DNA of 64,000 nt from positions 124,001-188,000 of the forward strand of contig JACATO010001118.1 in NCBI GenBank assembly GCA_018389105.1, in the 5' to 3' direction. The DNA is from Nautilus pompilius. Taxonomy: Eukaryota > Mollusca > Cephalopoda > Nautilida > Nautilidae. The notes beneath the pieces are model-generated. The model was given only the letters and a program-made list of their open reading frames with translations, was not told where the DNA came from and made no database searches. Positions 42,237 through 54,200 of the stretch are shown piece after piece. The position numbers and the translations under genes were made by a program. How positions within the stretch are numbered: the first letter of the stretch is position 1; every line of letters begins with the position of its first letter.

Positions 42237-45200
42237 CGCGCGCGTCTCTCGGCCGATGCCTCGGTTGGCTGTTGTCTGGCTTAAAGTTTCTCCTCTGTCT
42301 CTGTTAGTTGACGAAATATTGTAGGGGCTTCCGATTTCTGTGCTCTGCGTCTCCTTGTTCCAGTTGCTCTGGCCTTCGGCAGCACCGAAATGCCAAAGAC
42401 ATATATTTGGCTAATTTGGTCTAGTTCATAATTTATTTGTCCTACATCTTCACCTGAAAGTTACTAAATTTGATTTAAAAATGACAAATGTAGCCAAATG
42501 CTTACGAAGCATGGAATCGCTCTGTTTGCGCATCAGCAAATGGCGGCTGAAAACCACGAAGACTCTGACGCGACGTAACTACACGTGCAGCAAGTGTAAA
42601 ACAATGAATATTTATGACCTATTCGCTCCCCTCTTCTCGTTTTTTGTTTCTAACCACGTGTTCCCCTAGACTGCAGTTAAAGCCTCTCCAGGCATCAGGC
42701 AAAAGTAGTTAGGTGTTCCAACCGTTGCGCTTGCGTCGGCGTTGGAAGATATTTTTCTACACACCGTAGAAATCTTAATAAACCTTTGGAGAATTCCGTT
42801 CAGTTCATTCTAGGATCGTCTTGATAAAGGCGAGGGTGCCAATGTGATTCTAATGCTTCTATAATGAGTGTAGTTCTGTACATTTGTAACGTTACTGAAG
42901 CGATCGAGAGTTTTTGCCGGACGCGCCGGTACGCTATCCACCCTACACGGTTCGCCCAACGATTCTTGAAAGTAGCTTAGTGTCCAACTTAAACAGCAGA
43001 TGCCACGCTAGCACTCTCCATGTTTGTGGGGTCCGTTGCTGTAAAAGAAACGAAAGGCATCTACGATACGTACAGCGGTGTGCAAAAGTCTTGCATAAAA
43101 ATAATTTCTCCTGTAAATTAACTGGCATTTTGTCGAAAGCAGTTGTTATAAAATCTTGTTCATTAAAGTATTTCTATATTACTGTTGTGCATCTATTCCA
43201 ATAATATCAGGAATATTGTTCCATTGTAAGAAAAGTTATAATTTTTAGAAAATCATTTGCATCTAATCAACCTGTGCAAAAATGTTGCATAAGAGCTAGA
43301 CAGCTATCTAATAAATTCAGATTCAATTCCAATTATGCAGAAAGTGATCAGATCTATCAATGATGAGTAGAATATCAGAAATTCTTGATAACTTGTTCAC
43401 AACAACGGGGCATGCTCCTGGCTACCAAACGCTGACAACTGTCACTACTGAACTCCGACCAGATTTCCTCGATTTTCCGTTTCAAATCGGTTTTATTTTT
43501 CGGTTTCCTGGCACTAACGCTGAGTTTAATCGAGTGCCAAATGTTTACGATGGGATTGAGATCCGGGCTTTGAGCCGGCCAGTCGACGAGAGGGATTGGC
43601 AACTCTGCCATAAGGCCTTGACACTCCCAGCTGTGTGGATGGGGGCGTTGTCCTGCTGATAAATGGCCGTCAGGGGCATGTGGTCACACATACACGGTTC
43701 GACAATATCCGAGACTATTTTAGCATAGTCATAAGCATTCATTCGACCCTCCACGTGATGCAACGGACCGACACCGGACGATTGAGAACAGCTCCAAACC
43801 ATGGCCGAATCTCCCCTGCCTGCAGAGTCGGTCGAGTGCAACTAGGATGGTATTTCTCGGACAACGATCGCCGAAGGTACACCCGACCCGTCGAGTGGAC
43901 CTTCACGAATTTGCTTTCGTCGGAAAACAACACTCGAGACCAATTGGCCACGGTCCAGTGGAGATGGTCGCGAGCCCACTGCATTCGCTTTCGACGATTG
44001 CCCAGACTGATGAACGGCTTCTTCTGTGCCGATCGCCCGAACAGTCCCATGTGGATCAAACACCGTCTGATGGTGCACGAGACCAACTGGATCCCATGGT
44101 GCCTTGACAAGGCGGTCTGGATGTCGGTGGAAGTGCGGAATCGGTCCGAGTTCGACATACGGGCGATCAGACGATCCTGTCGAGCCGTCGTTTTCCGCGG
44201 TCTGCCGGCTCCACGTTTCGAAATTAGGCTCCCACCGGCCTTCCAACGTTTCAGGGTGCGAGATATCGTCGACTGATTGCAATCGACACGATCCGCAATG
44301 ACCCACTCAGTTTCCCCATCTTCTTTGATGCGAACGATTGTGGCTCGCAGGTCAAATATCGGGTTCTGAATCAGAATAGTGTTAAATGACAGTTTTTTCA
44401 TATTTATATTCTATTATCCTGAACTATTATAGCACAAAATATATATTCTAATTTTTTGTAGTTTATGCAACACTTTTTCACTTGTCGATTTCATGCAAAT
44501 TATTTTATTAATATTTAAATTTTGACTGTGCAATTACAAAACGGATCTTAGTGCTATAAATCGTTTAAAGTCACCGATACCTTTCAATTAAAACAGAAAA
44601 CAACATACAATAGTTACTAATTTCTACAAAATAAGAACCCATTTTCTAAGTCTAGTTCATTTTATGCAAGACTTTTGCCCACCGCTGTATATTCTGCGTC
44701 TTCCTCTTCCGCCATTCCCTTTGGTAGTCGACGCAATTACTTCAGTGTTTATGAAATTTCGCAAATTCGAGTTCGTAAGTTTGCTCTCGTAAATAAAAAG
44801 TGTTCGTCACGTGGCCCGGTGAATGATTCATTCGTAGAATTAATCGCAAACTCAAAACGTGTCCTGCAGCCAAGTCACTGGCCCGGTTCGAAAGTGAAAT
44901 GGAGATCCAGCGTTTAATGCCATTCCCATGGCAACAGTGGATGTGATCATTACGGCGAAAGTCTATCGATTGCTGCAACTATTCTAAAGATGCTTCAGGC
45001 ATTATTTAAAAACTAATAAATAATAAATCTTTTCAATAATTGCTAAAATAGCGCTGTGAGGGTCTTGTGCGGTCCGGCAGTAAAGAGTAAAGCTGACCTT
45101 TAGATGTCACGTTCAAGAAACTCTCTGAAGAGAACCACTTATCCAGGAAGAGTTTTGGCTGTAAACACTTACAAGTGCTAATAGCTGGCAAATTATTAAG

Positions 45201-48200
45201 GCATCCGGTAAATAGCTGAACCGATACAAAACCGGAGTTTTATTTCTGTATTAAAAAAAAAATAGTTTAATATATTACATTTTGAAACTTTTATTCAAGT
45301 TTGAAAGCTTTTATGATGACGATAACTGTTTGGTGCCTCTTCCGGTATTCGTACAAGAACCGGTAATCCTTAAAATCCCGTCGCTGCAGACTGAACGAGC
45401 TATAACAGACAAATGGATAAACGAAGCACGACCATATATTTTGGCAAGTCTGCGTATAAGAAAGCGTGACAACCACTACATTTTAAACTACCAAAAAACT
45501 TTCCCAAATTTAAATAGCACACTAGCTTGGCAGCAACCGTTATCAGCATCGACCAGGGTCGTAAGTGGAAGCTATACCCTTTTCGCATGAAAAACGTCTG
45601 GCAATAATTTAAAATTATTAATTTGATGCGCTTAGACGTTTTTTCACGAATTAACAGTTACTCGAAATATCGATTTGCTTCCTAAAACTCGAGGTTTTAA
45701 ATAGAATTCTGCGCTTTCATTTCCCACTGTTATATTGTAAACTTTGCGTAGTAAATTTTAATTTGCATCAAAATAAATTCACTTAAATTCCAAAGATGCA
45801 TCATTTTATTTTTGCAACTTCAAAATTGTTGACATTTGTTTCAATTTAAAACAGAGAAGCGAACCCAATTTCTTTGGAATGGAGCTTTTATCAGCATTAA
45901 CACGTGAAAACAGAACAGCAACTCGACATCCAACATATTAAAGCAGTTTGTTTTAAAATGGTTTGCACATTTCTTGGGTATTGATGACATTAAAGGCGGA
46001 TCAATTGTCGGTTAGCGACAGTCTTTTGAAAATTGGCTTAGGTCGGCGCACGACTATGAGTCGCTGAAGAATCTGCTCTTTTCCAATGAAGGATTCGTAT
46101 TTCGCTAAAAGGATTTCCGCTGCCTCGAAAGTATAGAAGGAAATGTGTTTTTTCAAAGGCAGGAAGATATTTGATGGTATTCCGTGGGGTCGTTAACCCG
46201 GGTTGGAAAGACAAGTACAATCCTTAAGAAGAAAGCTTCAATAACCGCAAAGCAGTAAAAAAAAAAAAAGATATGAAAATTTTAAAAATGTGTGCGGACC
46301 AGTTTTCCAAAGTCCGTGAAATGTGCGACAAACCTTTCTCCATGTAAAACAACTTTTATCAGCTGACGATGCAGAGGTTCCAAAAGCTGCTCGATCAGGA
46401 TGATGGGATACCTGTAATGGACGTATAACATCCCCCCGATTTCACTTTTAGTCTATGCTCACATGAGAAATTTAGCATGCGAGAGCGTCATCCTGAAGAA
46501 ACCTGGCGTTGAGTCTCAGAGGGTCTTGTTAGTAAAATGGCAAGTATGTCTTTAAAAATGGCGGAATCGAGACGTCGATTGACAAGAACCATCCCTGGAT
46601 TTCTACCCTGCCATACTGCAGCCCTTACCATAACTCCCCTGCCTCCATACTTGACCGTAGGGTGAACGCACTTAGGCTGCAGATCTTTGTCACGTCTGCT
46701 TCAAAACCAAGAGGCGATTTCCAGACGCCAATTACTGAATCCTGAGAATATAGGGAAAACCGTATACGACGTTTGAAACAAGTATTGGCAGCGCGTCCTC
46801 GTTTTGATGCCACTATTTAAGGATCTCCATGGCAGTAACATTCTCCCCGTTCAACCTCGCAATACTATTTGCCACAAATGCACGGGAAAATGTCGAGATC
46901 TTAAGCAAGGCTCACTGTAGGCGACCTATAACAGAAGATCTTGTAAGTCAAAATATATCGCTAACATCTGCCCCTTTTCGAAATCTTTACTGTACACACT
47001 TGGCATTTGCTACCAAGATGTTAATTATATGCATAATAAAAACCCAAAACACGCAAATTTCGGTCAGATAAATCCACTTAAAGTGGTGGCCAAGTTAACA
47101 CTGTAATAGTAGCTATAGATCACAGGAAGAATTTAAAACAGTCCGAAGGACTATATTTCTGGTTTTGCGAGTTCATCATTTGTTCGAATGTTATCCACGT
47201 TCTAAATCGCTCAGGTTCTGATTAACTATTTATAAACTTGCTATTTTAATCGTCTCTATCGCACTGTCTTAATATTCAAAAAAAAACCCCAGCACATATC
47301 GATTGATTATCACAATTTTAAATTATAAAAGAAGGAAACAAAAGAAGACAGATCTTTTTGTAGCAAAGACGGAACTTACCTCTCAAAGTGTTCGGCTGCT
47401 CTCTGAAATACATTTTAACTGTCGATGTATTGTTCTTTGATAGCCATTACATCCCACCGCAATAATGTTTTTTTAATGTTTGTTTTCCTTTTCCCACGCC
47501 ACGTTATCTTCAGTATGGGACTTTAAATGTTTTCCAAAATTAGATTTTTGAATAAAATGCAAAGGCCAATAATGTTTAGGATTCTGTCATTAAAAATCCT
47601 GCTTAAAGTTACGACTGATTCAAGTAAGTCACGCTAATATTAGTACTTATTAAATTGCATTGGCATTCCAGTTGACATCCTGTTGACCCAAATAGAATGA
47701 AAGTACTTCCGTTTTGCTGCGGTTCTTTCTAATTAATCGTCATTACGTCTTTTAGCTTTGAATAAGCTTATAAAGACAAGTAAAATTAGAACTCGCATCC
47801 AGATTTCCACAGGACAACATCATCTTTATTCACCAATGTAAATAACGAAGCCGACTGTTAGGCTGCTACCTGCTTGACCGTTAAATGACAGACAGTAACG
47901 TGGCGTACGTACCACGGTTAGACGAAGTCACTAAAAATGTGATATGTCTGAATCTCTGTTGTATTTTGTCCTTCTTGCCTGCTTTTTGAAATAGTGTATT
48001 TCTTCAATGATATTGCCTTCGCTTTTAGTGAAAGTGGATCGTCAGTACGAGAAGTGATCAGACCTATGACCGCAGATAATCAACACTGATCTGAAAGGCG
48101 AAGATGTGACCATAGATAATAACGCCAGAAACAAGACTAATTCCTGGCTGCTAACCCACCTTGTTTTAAATTGGCGGCAGCTATTCACCTGGGAAACTGT

Positions 48201-51200
48201 CCATACCAAATATACACGGCGACCAAAAGGTCAGCCACTTAGGTCCACCAGCATGTGTTCATAAAATTAGTGGGACGAAAATCGATTATCCACTACCTGG
48301 TTTTGGTAGAAGTAACGTAAATGTCTGCCTGGCCATCACCTTGTAAACGACCAACCTCGCTTAAATTAATTTTGCTAACGGATTCCTGGTCATATTTTTG
48401 GCGACAAAAGCGATTATTCTTTTAGAACCGGAAACAGCGGGGGGGGTTTTCTTCATTGACAGACAGAGGGGCCGACTGAGGAACGCCTTCAGATGTCAGC
48501 ACGCAACTCCGTCGGTCTCGTCTAGGTTCTCCCACAACGTCGACCTGGAACACTTGGTTGTTCTCTTTTTACCGTGTCGCGCCCGGAACGTGGTCAGTCG
48601 GTCAGTCTTTCGCCAAAAAATCCCGCCCCGACCAACGCCAGACGCTGAAAGCGCTCGACAGGTTTTTTTTTACAGTATACTCGATGTGGCTAAAAGAAAA
48701 AAAATAAAAATTCCCTCATCTTTAATGTCAGCAAAGACGGCAGAATGGCGGGAGGGGAGGCTCTTCGGAACCCTTTACTATCGCAGGCCCGCTCTGTTCT
48801 CTGATGAACGGAAATTTCACCGGTTTTGCATCAGATGCGTGGACATAGATGCGGCGAAACCTGAAAAGGCCTGTTTTGTTTCTCAAAACCCCCGTCAGGC
48901 ATACCGAATAATTTGGTCTGAAGGCGTTGGGCCGCAATCCGCCACCAAAGTAATATAGTATCCATGGCTCCAGTTTCTTTCCTGGCGCGGGCGTGAACCC
49001 AATTTAACGTTCGGCGGACACCTGCTTGGAAACCTATCGGAATTATCCACGTTTAGCTAATGCGAACGAACTGTAGGTGGCACTCGCTAATATATGAAAA
49101 CTGGCACAATGCTTCATCGATTCCAGGCGATAAGAGCTTCTCGCGGCGCTTTTACCAAGAACTGCTTTGCTTCATTTGATTAGTTTTGCCAGATCTATGA
49201 GATAATCTTGTCGTAATTAACAGCTTAAATAAAATAGAGCTCATATTATATTAACAATACGACATTAAGGAAACAAAATACACTTTTACCATTTGATTTT
49301 CTATTTTCCGCGATAAAAAAAAATATGAACTGTTCCTCTGTTTTAATTGCTTTACAAATTACTGCAAATTCTACAAGGTTTTAAAGTGCAGTACTTCAGA
49401 TCCATCTCCCAGCTAACCTTCACACACCTACACATCTCCTCCATGTTAGAAGCTTCCTCCCAAAAAAACGAGTAACAAGACGTGATGGAGGTATCAACTT
49501 TACCTAAAAGTGTCCGGCGCCTGGCAGAACCAATAACCAAAATCACGAGCAGAAACTGTCATAACTTTCTGAATCATGAATAACGACGACTTATGCAAAG
49601 AAGAAAGCAGAAGACTATTTCAGCCTGTTACTTCGCTACCTGTCAGAAAACATCCGGGCAACTCATCAGCAAAATGCATCTATCGAGAGCTTATCCTTGA
49701 CACGTGAAGGGTAGTATTACAGGAAACCTATTATTAATTTTGATGCATTCACCTCTTCAAACCAGATATGTGGCCATAAATAAAACTGGTAAATGTATAT
49801 CATAGATATGGATGTTAATTGAATATGCGACAAGACATAAGAGCCGAATTCTGCTTACTTTTACTAACTACATTAGACCTGTTAATAATAAATTATTTTA
49901 TCACCCCCGCAAATGAAGTTATCAGCGATGTGTTATTTAAAGAATAAGAAAAAGTAAGATAATTAATACGGGTACTTCAGATCCCTTTATTGGTAAAGCC
50001 AGGGCCAAACGTTTTGCGACATCCTAAAATTTTCTAATTTTGTGTGACTTAAGTCAGATAATTAAACCTGCTGAATTCTCATAATAATGGTACGTTAGCA
50101 TATCGAAGTGCAAAAAGATATGTAGTTTGTTTGTTTTTCTCCACACACCGGGACAACTTGGAGAAGTGAGACGATTCGAAATCCAATACTCAGATACATG
50201 TTTTCCCGAAGAGACCGAGAAATAAATCATGGCGTCCAGTGTGGGTTAGTTAGAAGTATTTAGAAGTGGAGATGGGCAATGAGGCGTCAGGCCATACGAA
50301 CATGGTTTGAAGCTAGAACGTGCTACAGGCATTTACAGAGTAGTACGAAACGTTCGGTCATGGCTGTAATAAGTGAGACAGTAATGAGCTACCAACTTTC
50401 GAAACCTTTTTCTGTTTCCAACATTTGATTATCCCGATGTCAGTGGCATTGAAAAATTGCGGGACCCTTTCTTATTTGTGGAGTCGACGACGAAACGATA
50501 CAAATTAAGGGATCTGGGAAAATAGAGTCCTGCGGAGACTAAGACTGATCGAGCTAAATGTTTTTCGTATAAATTGGTAGCTGCTTTTAATCCTCTTGTT
50601 CGGACTTTCAGCTGGAAGCCAGCTGAACGTTGCAATGATTCCACGTCCTGGCGAGAGCATCCCTGTTGTTAATGAATTTTCCTCACAGAATTTCAAAGGT
50701 CGCTCACCCGTCTGAAATGACGCCAGTCTCTTTTCTCCTATGCTTCATTTTCACTTTCAAGGAATCTCCCTTTTATTCGATGTAATTACGTTTTTTTCAT
50801 TATTGATCTGACATTTATTAACTCTGCGGACCTCTGCGACTGTTTATTTCAGTTTGGAAATAGTCATCAGGTCCACCCGTTTATACAGCTGCCTGGGAAG
50901 CAATCAGTGACTTGCACCTATTTTAATTAATGATTCAGCTGTAACCTTTACGAACCGGCTAAGGGAAAAGGTAGGCGAGACTCGGACGAAGCATCATTTG
51001 AAGGCAATCGTTAGAGTTAGTAAAACTAGCGTAACTGGTGGACGAAATGTTTTATAACTGAAACAGGGAGTCGTCAGAAGTAGCTAAACGCCTCATTATG
51101 TAAACCAATCCGATTTTTGCTCACCCGATCCATAGCTGACTCCTTGTTTTGTGTGAGGGGAAAAGGGCAGATCCGCCATGTACTGATTCAAAACATTAAA

Positions 51201-54200
51201 TTCGTATTCAAAATGAATAGAGAAGTATCCCTTTATAAACCGGTGTCTGTTCGCATCTGACGGGTTTTAAAAAAGAATTTCAGTTGGTATAGTGACCGTC
51301 GACGAACATGTTTATATACGTCACTCCAGAAAATATGAATAAATTCCTGCAACTTTCGTTATCTAAGCTGCGGCTAATTCAAAACTGCATCGTCGTCGTG
51401 TGATGAAGACAGCGACTTGTTATTTCAAAAGTTAACAGAGAAGAAATGTGCCACCAACCTCACTTACTGTCAGTCAGGTTTTTCGAACAGCTCTTACGAA
51501 AGGAGGAATATACTTCAACCTAGAGCAGTGAACTGGTTAAAGTAATTAATAAAAATCGTATTGGCACTCCCGGTTAACTTGGGGCTAACCTAGTAGCAGG
51601 AAACTCTCCCTCTTTTTGTTACAGTTTCAAGGTGAACCATCGGTTTGGCGGAGCCCAGAGGTTCGTTGTGATTGATTCGCGGACCGACCGTTGCCCTGTA
51701 ATTTTGCTTGACCAGATTTCCTCTGTCTCCAGTTAATCACCGGCTAAAGGTCGGCGTCGACATCTTATCAAACGGCATCCATCATGCGTGCTGGCAAGGC
51801 GCCACAAGAAGCCGATGTGCCAATCTCGGTGCGCAGTACACGCTAGCCTGTCGATGGACCCAGCCATAGCATCCCGGATACCAAAGGCAGTCCTCTTGCA
51901 AAGACCGGCCAAAGAAAACGGCAAGATCCACACTTTCTGGCTTCTCTTGGGTCATTGTCACTCGTGCCGAGACGCGGAAGAACCCGGACAGCACTTTCGC
52001 GAACTCTTCGCGAAATAAAAACCTGTCCTTTCCGCCAGTTACGTACGCAACAAAGGAAGTGAGATTTCGAAAGGATTAAAAAATAAACAGATATTAATGC
52101 TGCGGTATTTCTTTAGAGACGGTAGTACACTCAGAACGATAGGCAGACGCGCCCACAAGCTGAAGGTGCGAACCATGCTGAAGGTTCACTACAGCACTTT
52201 GAAATGTACAGTAGCAGATCAAAATGGTCTAACTCAGTATGCTAGAACTACGTGGATTCTAAGCAGAGGTCATATGGGAGCGTGTTAGAAATCTTTCCAG
52301 CAGAGGTGAAACCTAACAGCTGTGGGAGAAAGGAAAAGGCTATATAGACTAAGGTGATGGGAGCCGGATCGTAGCCTAGACGGTAGTGGGTGTTTTCAGT
52401 CGAGATGTGAAGACTTATACACTGAGAAAAGTTATTGCAAAACTTTTAATTTAGCGGCTAGAAGGTCATACCTGCCTGACAACAGATATCGCATGAATCA
52501 TCTTATACAATAGTGAGGCTATACTATATCTGCTTTGGTGCGGCAGCCATTCATACGAAGGCTAGGACAAGGTGCCTGTTTCATTATACGTCGCCGCCAC
52601 CCCATTCTTGGACCTAGGTCGGGTGGTAGATTACCGACAGTAAGACAACGCTTTGGTCTTTAGCCACCGGTTCTGGATATCTTACGGGGGTCCAGCGATT
52701 TTTAAAACAAATGTCTCCACATGTCAGCTCAAGAACAATTGAATCTTCCATGACAGGAGACACGGTGGCGAACCACGTGGTTAGGCGAATGTGCAACTTG
52801 AAAATAAACATCATATTTACATAAAAAACAGTTCTAAAAGTTTCAAACAAGTATCCCCCATTTGTAGCATTCATTACTCGATCGCAGGTCTACGATACTG
52901 ATGATGTTTGGAACACGAAAATTTACAAAATATTTAAATAAATAACTCTCTATACAAAATCCTACAATTTATTTTTCAACCAAAAAAAAAAAAAAATTAT
53001 ATGCTATTTATAAAACATTAAATATAAATGGCAATAAATATTACGCAAAGATGACTTTTAATCCAGATATATAAAAAAGTTATAAAGTACATAAAGAAAG
53101 AAGGAAGTTAGTCTCTCTCTCTCTCTCTCTCTCTCTCTGTACTGACATCATCCCTCTCTCTCTCTCTCCCTCTCTCAAGGTCGCTACAATCCAAGTTTAT
53201 TTATATATGTAAAATTATGCAGCAAATTAGAACTGCAATAAAGGTCTCCTGTATAAGAAGCCTAGATTATAAATTAAATCCACTGAACATTTCCTTTCTT
53301 CAGGTATGAATAGCATAGCTTCAAACCTGTAGCCATGTGCATGGACCCCAATAGTAACCCAACTGTTCGCTGGCGACCATTTCGGATCAGCTGATTCGAC
53401 TGTCCGAATTTCCGAGTTTTGCTTCTTTTGGTTTGACTTAAAACCGCCTCGTGTTTCTTTTTTTTCCCGTTTCTCTTCTTCAGCAATGGTTTGACATCTT
53501 TCTACAGTGGGAACCTGGCAATTACAGCCACATCAGACAGGTTCGGGTCCCGCATCAGAACATCTGGATGCCGGACATTAAACTCTATAATTAGTAAGTA
53601 AACTCCCGGTGTTTGACGGTACAGACGTTAGGAACAACATCGCGCCCAGGGAGACGGCCAACAGCAAACTAAAGTAGAAAAAGTGAATATAAACAGAATT
53701 GACACAAACTAAACGGACGGTCAGTTCGCACAACCCAACCACAACCACCTTGATGGTAAAATTAAGCTAAAGAAGCCTCGTTTTGGCCATCCTTCTCGTC
53801 TTCGTCACCATCGGGGTGTTTCCCCGAGAAATACGGCCTGAAATTGTCGATTTACAGCAGTTCCTTCTAATTTTATTTTGTTTTTGGTCAGCGCGAGATG
53901 TCGTCGAAACCTCAAACGTCAAACAACTGGTGACCTTTTTCAGCACGAATTTTTGATAGAAATAATCAAAACAATAAGTTTTCTAGTTTCTATTTCATTT
54001 CAACACTAAAGGATCTTGGAACTTGGAATGTCTAAAAAGCGTTACGCAAACGTAAGACTTAATCTGAACTTTTTTCCAGTGGATACAATGAGAATTGGAC
54101 AACACATCGTGGTGGCAATGAACCGAACATCACGTTTGGGATGTTACGTGATCTTTCTACTTCCAATCTAAAAGCTTATGTGATAAACAGTATTAAAAGA

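Larger units (their letters stand above)
43073..44687 (-). mobile_element. Tc1-like DNA transposon, copy B (1615 bp, IR/DR ends, TA target duplication)
   Basis: Same family as copy A but in the opposite orientation relative to the host gene. Terminal repeats at 43073-43099 and 44661-44687 are flanked by TA on both sides (43071-43072, 44688-44689). Inner direct copies of the end motif occur about 200 bp inside both ends (43273-43292 and 44461-44484), so this copy keeps the full IR/DR layout that copy A has lost on one side. It sits in intron 2, 1.8 kb after exon 2. Confidence 0.95.
41229..53483 (+). other. nAChR intron 2 (12.3 kb)
   Basis: GT-AG intron containing a Z-DNA-prone (GT)n(CG)n tract, Tc1-like copy B, another Tc1 relic and a CT tract. 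Outside these I recognise nothing. An open stretch of 186 codons at 48398-48958 shows no recognisable family and no splice context. Confidence 0.85.

Noticed and set aside
48398-48958. Open frame of 186 codons in intron 2
   Set aside because: No recognisable domain; a fragment FSDERKF faintly recalls a Tc1 catalytic block but nothing around it supports that. It lies inside an intron of the receptor gene and has no splice or start context.
51782-52018. Overlapping open frames in a GC-richer patch of intron 2
   Set aside because: Open on both strands through base composition; neither translation shows a recognisable motif.
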